In this document: in pieces, positions 1 to 8,580 of the stretch
Numbering within the stretch: position 1 is the stretch's first letter
How the letters are laid out: every line of letters starts with the position of its first letter
Origin: Paenibacillus aestuarii
GTDB taxonomy: Bacteria > Bacillota > Bacilli > Paenibacillales > NBRC-103111
Reading direction: 5' to 3'
DNA length: 64,000 nucleotides
NCBI RefSeq assembly: GCF_027789125.1
Contig: NZ_JAQFVF010000061.1
Coordinates: 98,254-162,253, forward strand
The notes under the pieces: model-generated
The model's database searches: none
What the model saw: only the letters and a program-made list of their open reading frames with translations
Told to the model about the DNA's origin: nothing
Position numbers and translations under genes: made by a program

Positions 1-1296
1 GGACACGACGAGATCAAAGAAGAGCTGACGGCCAAGATGCAAGCCGCAGCAGAGGAATTGAATTTTGAGCGCGCCAAAGAGCTCCGCGATCATATCATGA
101 ACATCGATGCCGTGATGGAGAAGCAGAAGATCACGACGAACGATGCCGTTGATCGTGACGTCTTCGGCTATGCCGTCGACAAGGGCTGGATGGCGGTGCA
201 CATCCAGTACATGAGACAGGGCAAGCTCATCGAGCGGCACGTCTCTTTATTCCCTTATTACGGGGATGAATACAGTGATTTCATCACCTATGTGATGCAG
301 GTCTACAGTGACAATCCGGCCCTGCCGAAAGAGATTTTCCTGCCGGGCATGCCTGAGGCGGCGTCGGATCAAGCAACCGCCGAGCCCGCAGGATCCGCCG
401 AGCCGACGGCTCCGCACGAGGAAGCCGAGGAGAAAGATGTGCGCGAGGCGTTGGAGTCATGGCTGAAGGTGAAGGTGCTGTTCCCGCAGCGAGGACTGAA
501 GAAGCAAATGGTCGATATGGCCAAGGACAATGCCCGCAACGCGCTCGAGGAGAAGTTCCGCCTTCTTGAACGGGACGAGCGGCGTACGGTCAAGGCCGTG
601 GAGAATCTCGGCCAATGGCTTGGCACCGGCACGATCCGCCGGATCGAGGCGTTCGACAACTCGAATATTCAAGGCACGAATCCGGTTTCGGCCATGGTGG
701 TTTTCGTCGACGGGAAGCCGGATCGCAAAGAATACCGCAAGTATAAAGTCAAGACTGTGCAAGGCCCTGACGATTACGAAACAATGCGCGAAGTCATTCG
801 CCGCAGGTACGAGCGCGTGCTGAAGGATAATTTGACCATGCCTGACTTGATTGTTGTCGATGGCGGTAAAGGGCAAATTTCAGGCGCAATTGATGTGCTG
901 GAGAATGAGCTTGGCTTGTTCATTCCGGTTTGCGGTCTCGTAAAAGATGCGAAACACAAAACCGCCCAGCTGCTGATGGGCGATCCGGCGGAAGTGATCC
1001 CGCTGCCGCGCGACAGCCAGGAGTTTTACCTGCTGCAGCGCATCCAGGACGAGGTTCACCGATTCGCAATCACGTTCCATCGCGAAACCCGCGCCAAGTC
1101 CATGATCACCTCGCAGCTGGATGCCATTCCAGGCATTGGCGAGAAGCGGCGCAAGGCGCTTCTGAAACATTTTGGCTCCGTGCGCAAAATTAAAGAGGCC
1201 GAAGTCCAGGACTTCAAGCCTCTAGGTATTGGTGAAAAATTAGCAAGCGAAATTCTCAAAGCGCTTCAAGGCGAGGCGGCGGCTCCCCAGGAGTAA
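1..1296 (+). CDS. uvrC: UvrABC system protein C, 5' end cut by window
   Basis: UvrC makes the two incisions flanking a DNA lesion during nucleotide excision repair, acting with UvrA and UvrB in the cytoplasm. The frame is open from base 1, so the N-terminal GIY-YIG nuclease is outside the window and 431 residues are visible. The UVR (UvrB-binding) helix pair is at residues 5-38 (ELNFERAKELRD). An alanine/glutamate-rich insert lies near residues 130-150. The RNase H-like endonuclease domain follows, with FDNSN (Asp about 219), LIVVDGGKGQ (Asp about 287) and HRFAITFHR. Two helix-hairpin-helix motifs end the protein (IPGIGEKRRKALL and PLGIGEKLASEIL). The last codons overlap the convergent downstream gene by 41 bases and form part of a terminator stem. 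Confidence 0.97.
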   Translation, partial: GHDEIKEELTAKMQAAAEELNFERAKELRDHIMNIDAVMEKQKITTNDAVDRDVFGYAVDKGWMAVHIQYMRQGKLIERHVSLFPYYGDEYSDFITYVMQVYSDNPALPKEIFLPGMPEAASDQATAEPAGSAEPTAPHEEAEEKDVREALESWLKVKVLFPQRGLKKQMVDMAKDNARNALEEKFRLLERDERRTVKAVENLGQWLGTGTIRRIEAFDNSNIQGTNPVSAMVVFVDGKPDRKEYRKYKVKTVQGPDDYETMREVIRRRYERVLKDNLTMPDLIVVDGGKGQISGAIDVLENELGLFIPVCGLVKDAKHKTAQLLMGDPAEVIPLPRDSQEFYLLQRIQDEVHRFAITFHRETRAKSMITSQLDAIPGIGEKRRKALLKHFGSVRKIKEAEVQDFKPLGIGEKLASEILKALQGEAAAPQE

Positions 1297-2881
1297 GGGG
1301 GCCCCGCCTTTTGTGCATCCAGGAGATCAGCAGCGCAATCAGCGCAGGCAGCAGGATGTAGAAAGCGCCGGCGATCGCATCACTGACATAACCGATCGAG
1401 AACAAGGACATGCCCATCAGAATGCTGTCCATGCAAGCATGAGCGAACATGGCTGTAATAAAACCGTATTTGAGAAATACATAACCAAGAATAAGGCCAA
1501 TAACGGTAACTTCAACGAGCCTTGTATAGACAGGATAAATCGGGTACTGCGTATGGCTGGCGGCCCAGATGATGCTGGGAATCAAGACCGCGATGAAATT
1601 GTTGCGGAATATTCGTTTGAACAGCACAATTCCCAGCAGCCGGAAGGTAGCTTCTTCGGAGATGGCAGCCACCCAGGCCATGAGCGGGAACAACCGCGGT
1701 TCCAGCATGTTGAGCACGGAATCGGACGGATCGTTGACGGACCATACATCAAATTGCTTTTCGCCCCAATAAAACAGCACCTGCTGGACGCCTAAAATAA
1801 AGAGGGCCAGCAAATATCCGCGTCCCATGCCCCTCCAGACTTCTTCGCCGAACCGGCGCTCGCGCCAGGATGGCCATGGCCGCCAGCCGCTTTGCTCCCA
1901 CCAGGCGTTGCCTGCTGCCAGCGCTAAGTAGAGCGCGACACCGAGGAGCATCGTTACGGCATTCATGAACAAGGCGGCAAGCAGCATGGCCAGCCCTTCA
2001 TTGGACGCCCCTGCCATGGACTTGTAGGCTGGGTACATATTAATGTTGTTGATGATATAGATCACAACGAAGATCACCGTTAAGAGCAGACCTCTGCGAA
2101 AATCAACGCGTTTCCTATGCTTGATGATGTATAGGACCGCTGCCAGCGACATCAACAATGTAAACCCCATCGAAACCCATGTCATCACCGAGGCCGAATG
2201 GTCCTGCTGATCCAGCCAAGCTTGGTACGATGCAGGTAAGCTGAAAAGAGAGTTGTAACCGATAATCGATTGATTATCGAAATTCATCTGCAATTGCAAG
2301 CGCGCTTCCCCGATCGCGTCGGCACCACCTTGTTTTTCATAAACGAGCGTCATGCGTTGATCCCTTGAGGTATTGGGCTTATTTACCTGAACAAAATCGT
2401 CCGGATTCCAGCCTTGCTTACGCAATTCCTCTTTGGCCATAATATCGGCTTTTTGCTTATTCATGGAGGCGGAAATGTCAGAAATTTGGTTCCAGCCAAT
2501 AATCTGTGAGGTGCGATAGTTGACCTCGATGTCGAACCGGCGGTCAGTGGCCTGGTCCACGACTCGTACCTGATAGAAGTCGATGGGGAAGCGGTCCCCA
2601 TATTTTTGCTCATAAACATCCGTGAGTTGTTCCTTTTGCAAATATCCGCTTCGCTCTTTCTCGGATTGATAGACGACGAACGTTTGTGGATCATGGATGT
2701 TATACCGTTCCAGAACAAACTGAGCGGCTCTCTCGGCCGCTTGCTGCTTCGTAATTGACGGATTATCCGTAGGAGCAGCGTCTTCCTCATGTAGACCGTA
2801 TAAGGCGGTAATGGTCGCATACAGTGCGATGCCAATGACCGCAAGCAAGAGCAGGAAGCGGTTCAATTTCAGCTCGATCAT
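1256..2881 (-). CDS. CPBP-family intramembrane metalloprotease with long N-terminal exodomain
   Basis: A 541-residue membrane protein. One N-terminal membrane anchor (residues 8-28) is followed by about 190 soluble residues with PepSY-like repeats. The C-terminal half is a multi-pass CPBP (Abi, CAAX protease/bacteriocin-processing) domain. The family's glutamate pair is in ISEEATFRLL (about 409-410, EExxxR), with histidines in WAASHTQ (about 442) and FAHACMD (about 483), consistent with a zinc peptidase inside the membrane. The substrate is unknown; relatives process prenylated proteins or bacteriocins or regulate signalling. The exodomain could be a substrate-binding or inhibitory module. 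It is convergent with uvrC and divergent from the potassium operon, so probably single-gene. Confidence 0.85.
   Translation of the reverse strand: MIELKLNRFLLLLAVIGIALYATITALYGLHEEDAAPTDNPSITKQQAAERAAQFVLERYNIHDPQTFVVYQSEKERSGYLQKEQLTDVYEQKYGDRFPIDFYQVRVVDQATDRRFDIEVNYRTSQIIGWNQISDISASMNKQKADIMAKEELRKQGWNPDDFVQVNKPNTSRDQRMTLVYEKQGGADAIGEARLQLQMNFDNQSIIGYNSLFSLPASYQAWLDQQDHSASVMTWVSMGFTLLMSLAAVLYIIKHRKRVDFRRGLLLTVIFVVIYIINNINMYPAYKSMAGASNEGLAMLLAALFMNAVTMLLGVALYLALAAGNAWWEQSGWRPWPSWRERRFGEEVWRGMGRGYLLALFILGVQQVLFYWGEKQFDVWSVNDPSDSVLNMLEPRLFPLMAWVAAISEEATFRLLGIVLFKRIFRNNFIAVLIPSIIWAASHTQYPIYPVYTRLVEVTVIGLILGYVFLKYGFITAMFAHACMDSILMGMSLFSIGYVSDAIAGAFYILLPALIALLISWMHKRRGPLTPGEPPPRLEAL
1275..1312 (+). 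terminator. Terminator overlapping the uvrC stop
   Basis: GGCGG/CCGCC, GGC/GCC and CCCC/GGGG pair across an 8-base loop that contains the uvrC stop codon, with single C and T bulges, followed by TTTT. The left arm is coding sequence. Confidence 0.6.
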
Positions 2882-3010
2882 TCAGTTGTCCCCTTCAACA
2901 TACAGTTACATCTAAATTATCACAGTTTACAAAGAAAACCAATTTCGGTGGAAACGTTCGAAAACCAGCGATAACGCGCGGAAAATAATGCCAATTTACT
3001 GAAACGAGCT

Positions 3011-3039
3011 TTGTCTATCGACGTATTCAATAATATAAT
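3011..3039 (+). promoter_or_regulatory. Sigma-A type promoter of the ktr operon
   Basis: TTGTCT and TATAAT are separated by 17 bases. Transcription would begin near 3046, just before the riboswitch aptamer. Confidence 0.65.
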
Positions 3040-3170
3040 TCATATGAATTGCAGGGAAAAGCCGAATTTCCATGTAAAAACGGGGGAACCATATGTTGGG
3101 GACAGCTAACCCTCGTAGGCTTTAAGCGAGGAACACATCGAACAGGCATTGGGTTTCCAGTGTCTTTTTC
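3040..3170 (+). promoter_or_regulatory. c-di-AMP riboswitch (ydaO/yuaA class) with terminator platform
   Basis: The leader between promoter and ktrB carries the conserved blocks of the ydaO class: GCCGAAT near 3061, CGGGGGAACCA at 3081, TTGGGG near 3096, and GCTAACCCTCGTAGGC (3105-3120) followed by AAGCGAGGA. The central arm is shorter than in many ydaO members. At 3147-3169 CATTGG pairs with CCAGTG around a 4-base loop and is followed by TCTTTTT, an intrinsic terminator that serves as the expression platform. This class turns potassium and osmolyte uptake off when c-di-AMP binds, which fits the ktrBA genes behind it. Confidence 0.78.
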
Positions 3171-3188
3171 ACGTGTATAGGGGGCAAT

Positions 3189-4541
3189 ATGAAGAAGAAA
3201 TTGAGCATCTGGCAGTTGACTCCGCCGCAAATTCTAGTCCTGGGTTTTGCCCTGATTATTTTGGCCGGCGCCGGTTTGTTAACGCTTCCCATCGCTTCGG
3301 CATCAGGCCAGTCGCTGCACTTCATTGACGCGCTGTTCACCGCAACTTCGGCGACTTGCGTAACAGGTCTTATTGTCGTAGACACAGGCAGCAGCTTTAC
3401 GGTTTTCGGGCAGATTGTGATCGTCAGCTTGATCCAGATTGGCGGCTTGGGCTTTATGACGATGGCAACATTGATTGCTTTTGTTTTCCGCAAGAAGATT
3501 ACTTTGAAAGAACGACTTGTTCTCCAGGAAGCATTGAACCAAAGCAGTATGGAAGGCATCGTGCGGCTGATCCGCAAAGTCATCATTTATTCTCTCAGTA
3601 TTGAAGCTGCAGCAGCAGTCATTTTTACGATTCGCTGGTCGCTGGACATGGAGTTCTCCAAAGCATTATATTTTGGAATCTGGCATGCGGTATCGATGTT
3701 TAATAATGCCGGATTTGATTTGTTCGGCACGGTCGATGCACCTTTTGTCTCTTTTACCGGCTATGCCAATGATCTGGTTGTCAACGTTGTGGCGATGGCG
3801 CTAATTGTGCTAGGGGGAATCGGCTTTATCGTCATGGCGGACGTCATGGATTACAAGAGGACGAGAAAGTTATCCTTACATACAAAAGTTGTACTCAGCA
3901 TGACCGGGTTTCTGATTGTGTTTGGAGCCATCGTGATCTTCATCTTTGAATATTCGAATACGAAGACGCTGGGCCAGCTGCATATGGGCGGCAAAATACT
4001 TGCCTCTTTCTTCCAATCGGTTGCTCCGCGAACAGCCGGACCGAATACGATCGATATTGGATCGATGCGTCAAGCGTCGCAATTTTTCATCGTGCTGCTC
4101 ATGTTCATCGGGGCTTCGCCGGGATCAACGGGAGGCGGGATTAAGACGACGACGTTCACGATCTTGATCAGCGCGATCTTGACCATGCTGCGAGGCAAGG
4201 AAGATATCGTCATTTTCCGCTTCCGCTTAGCCAAAGACCGCATTCTCAAAGCGATTACGCTGTCTATGTTCGCTTTATTCCTGGTGATCTTCGTCTCGAT
4301 GCTGCTGTCGACGACGGAAGACGCGCATTTCCTGAAGATATTGTTTGAAGTGACGTCAGCATTCGGGACGGTCGGGTTGACGATGGGGCTCACGCCGGAT
4401 TTGACGACGTTTGGGAAAATCATGCTCAGCCTAACGATGTTCGCAGGGCGGTTAGGGCCAATTACACTCGCTTATGCACTGCAGCCGAAGCAGGAGAAAG
4501 AACTTTTCAGATACCCAGAGGGTAAAATCACCATTGGTTAG
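3189..4541 (+). CDS. ktrB: Ktr potassium uptake system, membrane subunit
   Basis: The 450-residue pore of a Ktr-type K+ (Na+-coupled) transporter of the Trk/Ktr/HKT superfamily. It has four pore-loop repeats, each with the selectivity-filter glycine: TSATCVTGL (about 52-60), FNNAGFD, APRTAGPN and FGTVGL. The gating insertion GASPGSTGGGIKTTT in the middle membrane segment of repeat 3 is intact. An AGGGGG ribosome site lies 5 bases before the ATG. First gene of a three-gene unit with ktrA and an antiporter, behind a c-di-AMP riboswitch, so uptake should fall when c-di-AMP is high. Confidence 0.95.
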   Translation: MKKKLSIWQLTPPQILVLGFALIILAGAGLLTLPIASASGQSLHFIDALFTATSATCVTGLIVVDTGSSFTVFGQIVIVSLIQIGGLGFMTMATLIAFVFRKKITLKERLVLQEALNQSSMEGIVRLIRKVIIYSLSIEAAAAVIFTIRWSLDMEFSKALYFGIWHAVSMFNNAGFDLFGTVDAPFVSFTGYANDLVVNVVAMALIVLGGIGFIVMADVMDYKRTRKLSLHTKVVLSMTGFLIVFGAIVIFIFEYSNTKTLGQLHMGGKILASFFQSVAPRTAGPNTIDIGSMRQASQFFIVLLMFIGASPGSTGGGIKTTTFTILISAILTMLRGKEDIVIFRFRLAKDRILKAITLSMFALFLVIFVSMLLSTTEDAHFLKILFEVTSAFGTVGLTMGLTPDLTTFGKIMLSLTMFAGRLGPITLAYALQPKQEKELFRYPEGKITIG

Positions 4542-4552
4542 GAGTCAGAGGA

Positions 4553-5212
4553 ATGGGTAAACAGTATGCAGTTATTGGTTTGGGACGTTTCGGGTCCAGC
4601 ATAGCGAAAGAACTCGTGAATCTGGGAAACGAAGTGCTGGGGATTGATATTGATGAGGAAGCTGTGGATGAACTCAGCGATGATTTGACCCATGCGGTTG
4701 TTGCCGATGCGACGGACGAAGAGGTATTAAAATCGCTCGGCCTCCGCAATTTTGACTGTGCGATCGTCGCGATTGGTGACGATATTCAGTCCAGTATTAT
4801 GGTTGCTCTTGTGCTGAAGGACATGGGCGTCAAAACCGTTGTGGCCAAAGCGTTATCCGAGCTTCACGGCAAAGTGCTGGATAAGATTGGCGTCGACCGC
4901 GTCGTTTATCCGGAGCGGGATATGGGCGTGCGGGTGGCGCATCAACTGGTATCGCCGAACCTGCTGGATTATATTGAGATTTCCAAAGAGTATACGATAG
5001 CTGAGCTCTCCGTACCCCAAGCGCTTAGCGGCAAGTCCTTGAAGGAGCTGGATCCGCGGGCGAAGTACGGCTGCAGTATCGTGGCGATTCATAAACAGGA
5101 CGGTGTCATCATTGCCCCAGCCAGCACAGATGTTATCCATGAAAAGGATGTCATGGTGATTATCGGCACGAATGCGCAAATCGAAGAATTCGAAAGCGAA
5201 GTTATCAGATAG
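4553..5212 (+). CDS. ktrA: Ktr potassium uptake system, cytoplasmic RCK gating subunit
   Basis: A 219-residue regulatory ring subunit that gates KtrB. The N-terminal RCK_N Rossmann domain has the nucleotide-binding GLGRFGSSIA (about 8-17) and an acidic strand end (GIDIDEE) that receives the adenosine ribose of NAD(H)/ATP/ADP. The C-terminal half (about 135-219) is RCK_C, the domain that binds c-di-AMP in Bacillus and Staphylococcus KtrA. The ribosome site AGGAG overlaps the ktrB stop codon, and the ktrA stop (TAG) shares its G with the GTG start of the next gene. The operon is therefore likely controlled by c-di-AMP both at RNA and at protein level. Confidence 0.95.
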   Translation: MGKQYAVIGLGRFGSSIAKELVNLGNEVLGIDIDEEAVDELSDDLTHAVVADATDEEVLKSLGLRNFDCAIVAIGDDIQSSIMVALVLKDMGVKTVVAKALSELHGKVLDKIGVDRVVYPERDMGVRVAHQLVSPNLLDYIEISKEYTIAELSVPQALSGKSLKELDPRAKYGCSIVAIHKQDGVIIAPASTDVIHEKDVMVIIGTNAQIEEFESEVIR

Positions 5213-6450
5213 TGGAGAACGCGACCTCGATTCTTATCGATCATGTTATTATTTTGCTCATTTTAATCTTTGGTTTGGGGATGCTGTTCGGAAAAGCGGC
5301 GCATTTTTTGAAGCTGCCGGACGTGGCGATGTTTCTTATTGCCGGCATGTTGATTGGGCAAGGGCTACACTGGATTGACGAGCCGAGCACTTCTTTCACA
5401 AATCAGTTTATATTGGTCATCGGCTCGACGCTTATTTTGTTTGATGGCGGGCGAAATATAAGGCTTGCAGGGCTGCGCCAGGTGTGGCTGACTGTCAGCT
5501 TGCTCAGCGTGCCGGGCGTCATTGTGACGTGTGGGGCGGTAGCTCTCACGGCGCACCTGCTGCTGGATCTGCCATGGCTCTACGCGCTATTGCTGGGAGC
5601 GATCATCAGTTCGACGGACCCAGCAACGCTGATTCCGGTGTTTAAGCAAGTGCGGATTCGCGCTAAAGTGCGGGAAACGGTGGAGAGCGAGTCGGCTTTC
5701 AATGATGCGACAGGCTCAATCCTGACATTTTCCCTGATTGCGATTATCCTCGGCACCCAAGAAGTGTCGCTAGCCTCAGGTGCCGGCGCATTCGTGAAAA
5801 CAGCGGTCGGCGGCTTACTGCTTGGCGGTGTATTTGGCTATCTGGTGACCTATTTGACGGCTCATCTGAAGCTCGGATTTCTCCGGGACTATGCAACGAT
5901 TGCCATGGTTGTCACCTCGCTTGGCGCTTATATGTTAGGTGAAAAGCTTGGGGTCAGCGGGTTTATGGCAACGTTCACGGCCGGGCTCATCTGGGGCAAT
6001 GCCGGGACGTTTAAGCTGGAGATGAATGATAAACAGCATGAAATGGAGCATTTTTCGGAAAACATAACGGTCATCATGCGCATGCTCATCTTCATCCTGC
6101 TCGGCAGTCAGGTTAACTTTGCCGTGATCTTCGAGCATTTTTGGGCAAGCCTCGGTATTATTGTTGTCTTCATGTTTATCGCCCGTCCTTTGACAGTATT
6201 GCTCTGTGCGCTTCCTGACCGGAAAGCGGGATGGCAATGGAATGAAATCTTGTTCATGTTCTGGGTGCGGGAAACGGGGGTAATTCCCGCGGCGCTATGC
6301 GGCATGGTTGCAGGACTAGGCCTTCAGCACAGCGAGTTGATTGCAAGCGTCACTTTCATGGCAGTGTTGATTACGATTCTGTTTCAGGCCAGCACGACCG
6401 CATGGGTCGCAACAAAATTGGGGCTGAAAGTGCAGGCCACAGCGGATTGA
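5212..6450 (+). CDS. CPA1-type cation:proton antiporter
   Basis: A 412-residue monovalent cation/proton antiporter with about 12 membrane segments. The CPA core is clear: SSTDPATLIPVF (discontinuous helix 4) and ESESAFNDATGSI, where the ND pair corresponds to the ion-binding aspartates of helix 5. It lacks a C-terminal RCK domain, unlike some KefB/CpaA relatives. The GTG start overlaps the last base of ktrA's stop and has no convincing ribosome site of its own, so translation is probably coupled to ktrA. Its place behind ktrBA suggests K+ or Na+ efflux balancing Ktr uptake; ion specificity cannot be read from sequence. Confidence 0.88.
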   Translation: MENATSILIDHVIILLILIFGLGMLFGKAAHFLKLPDVAMFLIAGMLIGQGLHWIDEPSTSFTNQFILVIGSTLILFDGGRNIRLAGLRQVWLTVSLLSVPGVIVTCGAVALTAHLLLDLPWLYALLLGAIISSTDPATLIPVFKQVRIRAKVRETVESESAFNDATGSILTFSLIAIILGTQEVSLASGAGAFVKTAVGGLLLGGVFGYLVTYLTAHLKLGFLRDYATIAMVVTSLGAYMLGEKLGVSGFMATFTAGLIWGNAGTFKLEMNDKQHEMEHFSENITVIMRMLIFILLGSQVNFAVIFEHFWASLGIIVVFMFIARPLTVLLCALPDRKAGWQWNEILFMFWVRETGVIPAALCGMVAGLGLQHSELIASVTFMAVLITILFQASTTAWVATKLGLKVQATAD

Positions 6451-6472
6451 AACAGGTTCCTGTATGCTTAAC

Positions 6473-6502
6473 TTGTTTGTCGCGGCAGCCGTATAGTATA
6501 GT
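6473..6502 (+). promoter_or_regulatory. Candidate promoter of the response regulator
   Basis: TTGTTT and TATAGT with 18-base spacing, about 55 bases before the start codon. A second overlapping -10 (TATAGT at 6492) has poor spacing. Confidence 0.45.
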
Positions 6503-6556
6503 AGGCATATCAATTTGCTCGAACAAGGGGATTTCGAAAGATGAGGTGGACTCATC

Positions 6557-7303
6557 ATGTATAAAGTATTAGTGATCGAAGACGATGCTGTAATCGGTGA
6601 TATGGTGTCGATGTATTTAGGTGAAGAAGGATTCCATGTAGTCCGTTATGAGACGGGGCATGCGGGGCTTGAGGCAATGAGCGAGTTTCAGCCTGATATT
6701 ATCCTGCTGGATCTTATGCTACCTGATATAGATGGACTTGCCTTATGCGGGCAAATCAGGGAACTCTCCAACATCCCTATCTTGGTTGTGTCGATGAAGA
6801 ATAAAGTGATTGAGCGGGTCAATGCTTTAACGGCGGGCGCCGACGATTATTTGAGCAAGCCTTTCAGCATGCACGAAATGAGTGCCAGAGTGCAGGCATT
6901 AATCCGGCGATCTAAGCATTACCATTCGTCAGCTGTGCCTTCAAGCATTCCTGCCAAACCTGTGGAGGCTCTATCCAAATTGCCGAAAAAGCCTGCGCAG
7001 GAAATGGATGAATCCTCCAGTTTAATCAGCCTGGATCATCATACGCGCTCGATCTGGGTCAAAGGCGATTTGATTGAAACGACGTATTCCGAATTTGAAA
7101 TTATGAAATGTTTTATCAAATACCCGGGACGGGTGTTCAGCCGGGAAGATCTGCTGCAAACCGTGCGCGGTATTGATTCCTTGGTGACAGATCGGGCGAT
7201 CGACGTTCATATTGCCAATTTGCGCAAGAAAATCGAAGAGAACCCGAAAGAACCGAAGCGCATCCGCACCGTCTGGGGTGTCGGGTACAAATATGTGCAA
7301 TAA
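6557..7303 (+). CDS. OmpR/PhoB-family response regulator, orphan
   Basis: A 248-residue two-component response regulator. The receiver domain is at residues 1-118, with the acidic pair EDD near the start, the phosphoacceptor Asp in IILLDLMLPDIDG (about 53), and KPF (Lys about 103). A proline/serine/lysine-rich linker of about 40 residues follows, longer than usual. The C-terminal winged helix (about 150-248) has the RIRTVWGVGYKY signature. No histidine kinase is adjacent, and the neighbour on the other side is a convergent LysR gene, so partner and targets are unknown. A bidirectional terminator follows at once. Confidence 0.93.
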   Translation: MYKVLVIEDDAVIGDMVSMYLGEEGFHVVRYETGHAGLEAMSEFQPDIILLDLMLPDIDGLALCGQIRELSNIPILVVSMKNKVIERVNALTAGADDYLSKPFSMHEMSARVQALIRRSKHYHSSAVPSSIPAKPVEALSKLPKKPAQEMDESSSLISLDHHTRSIWVKGDLIETTYSEFEIMKCFIKYPGRVFSREDLLQTVRGIDSLVTDRAIDVHIANLRKKIEENPKEPKRIRTVWGVGYKYVQ

Positions 7304-7313
7304 TGCCGACAAA

Positions 7314-7370
7314 ACAAGCCTCTATAAGCAGTCTCTTACGAGAGAAATCTGCGCATAGAGGCTTGTTTGT
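7314..7370. terminator. Bidirectional terminator between response regulator and LysR gene
   Basis: Perfect 12-base arms (ACAAGCCTCTAT 7314-7325 and its complement 7355-7366) enclose an inner GCAG/CTGC and TCTC/GAGA hairpin. TTGT follows on the plus strand, and the convergent gene ends inside it. Confidence 0.7.
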
Positions 7371-8266
7371 CATTCATGATCGGCGAAGTAGGCTGTCGCT
7401 TGCGAGATGAACTTCACGGCGGCCGGATTATCCGAAGTGCTCTCCGCGTAAATAATCGAGGTGGTGCGCTTCGTCTGCTGCAGCTCGGCTAGATCGCGAA
7501 GAATCAGTTCGTTATTGCCGATCAGATCTTCGCGCAAATAGGATTTGGGCAGCAGCGTTGCCGTTTTACAGGTGGAGACGAGGCGCAAAATCGCTTCAAA
7601 CGAGTCGATCTCCATCTGCACGTTCGGAAAAATCGAATACCGATGGAACAGTTCATCCATCAAAACGCGATACCAGGTGCCTTTGGAAAATAAGATCATC
7701 GGCAGTTCGTTTAAATCGTGAATCGCCAGGCGCGGCCGGTCGATATAAGGATGGCCGAGCGGCAGCACGAGGCAGAGATGGTCGTCGAACAGGTGTTCGC
7801 AATGCAGGCCAGCAGCGTTGATCTGCGAGGCTACGAGGCCGATGTCGACTTTCTTCTCTTTGACCATCGTGACGACTTCATGGGTTTTACCGGTCAGCAG
7901 CTTGATTTCGGTCATCGGATGGTCATGCAGATAGTCGGTGATCAAGTCCGGCAGCGTTGCTTGCAAGGTGGTTAAGCTGGCGCCGATCGTGATGGAGGCC
8001 TGTTGACCGGCTGATTTGTAAATTTGAATCGCCTGCTGGAATTTGCGTTCCAGATGGCGCAGCTCCAAAGCGTGGTCATAACAAAGCTGGCCGACCTTCG
8101 TTAATTCAAGCCGCTTTCCTTTGCGGGTAAAGAGGAGCGCGCCAAGCTCTTCTTCCAGCTTCATGATCTTCCGGGAAAGCGCCGGTTGTGACAGATTAAG
8201 CAATTCGGAAGCTTTATTCAAACTCTTTTGCTCGACGACGACCGCGAAGATATCCAGAAGTTCCAT
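7370..8266 (-). CDS. LysR-family transcriptional regulator divergent from sdhCAB
   Basis: A 298-residue LTTR. The winged helix-turn-helix is at residues 1-62 (SLNKASELLNLSQPALSRKI), followed by a LysR substrate-binding domain (about 88-295). It is transcribed away from sdhCAB across a 314-base control region, the usual arrangement for a LysR protein that regulates its divergent neighbour. The effector is unknown. The protein does not resemble CcpC of Bacillus closely enough at the N-terminus for me to use that name. Confidence 0.9.
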   Translation of the reverse strand: MELLDIFAVVVEQKSLNKASELLNLSQPALSRKIMKLEEELGALLFTRKGKRLELTKVGQLCYDHALELRHLERKFQQAIQIYKSAGQQASITIGASLTTLQATLPDLITDYLHDHPMTEIKLLTGKTHEVVTMVKEKKVDIGLVASQINAAGLHCEHLFDDHLCLVLPLGHPYIDRPRLAIHDLNELPMILFSKGTWYRVLMDELFHRYSIFPNVQMEIDSFEAILRLVSTCKTATLLPKSYLREDLIGNNELILRDLAELQQTKRTTSIIYAESTSDNPAAVKFISQATAYFADHE

Positions 8267-8491
8267 ATTGCATTCACTCCGTTCTTATCTATATGCAAAA
8301 TTGTTATAAGCGTTTATAAAAAATCAGCACTTCCATTATAAGCGATGAAGAGGTACGATGTATATGTCATCTCTTGTTCACAAAAAACCGCCGCTTGTTG
8401 ATGTATTGTCAATATTGCCGGTTCACATTATTTGTTAAGAACTGCATAGACAACAGTTTATTTTGACACAATAGTTGTGGATGAATCTGGG
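8267..8491. other. LysR/sdh divergent control region
   Basis: No gene is visible. It is AT-rich and contains several TTG/ACAA elements (for example TTGTTATAAGC near 8296, and TTGACACAATAGTTGTGG near 8463, where ACAATAGTTGT is a palindrome). Such sites would suit a LysR-type or redox regulator, but none is a clear match to a named box. Confidence 0.4.
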
Positions 8492-8520
8492 TTGACGCTC
8501 GTTTGCGGCGAGAGTACAAT
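8492..8520 (+). promoter_or_regulatory. sdhCAB promoter with an inverted repeat in the spacer
   Basis: TTGACG and TACAAT with exactly 17 bases between them. The spacer holds CTCG-N7-CGAG (8498-8512), a short inverted repeat placed where a repressor would block RNA polymerase. Transcription from about 8527 excludes a start codon at 8503. Confidence 0.75.
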
Positions 8521-8580
8521 AGTATGGGCTTGTCTGTCCGAAAATGCCGGAAGTTATCATTTAGGGGGGGAATTGGTTCA

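Noticed and set aside
7370..8266. Naming the LysR gene ccpC because it adjoins a TCA-cycle operon
   Set aside because: The N-terminal and effector sequences do not resemble Bacillus CcpC, and its target would be citB/citZ, not sdh.
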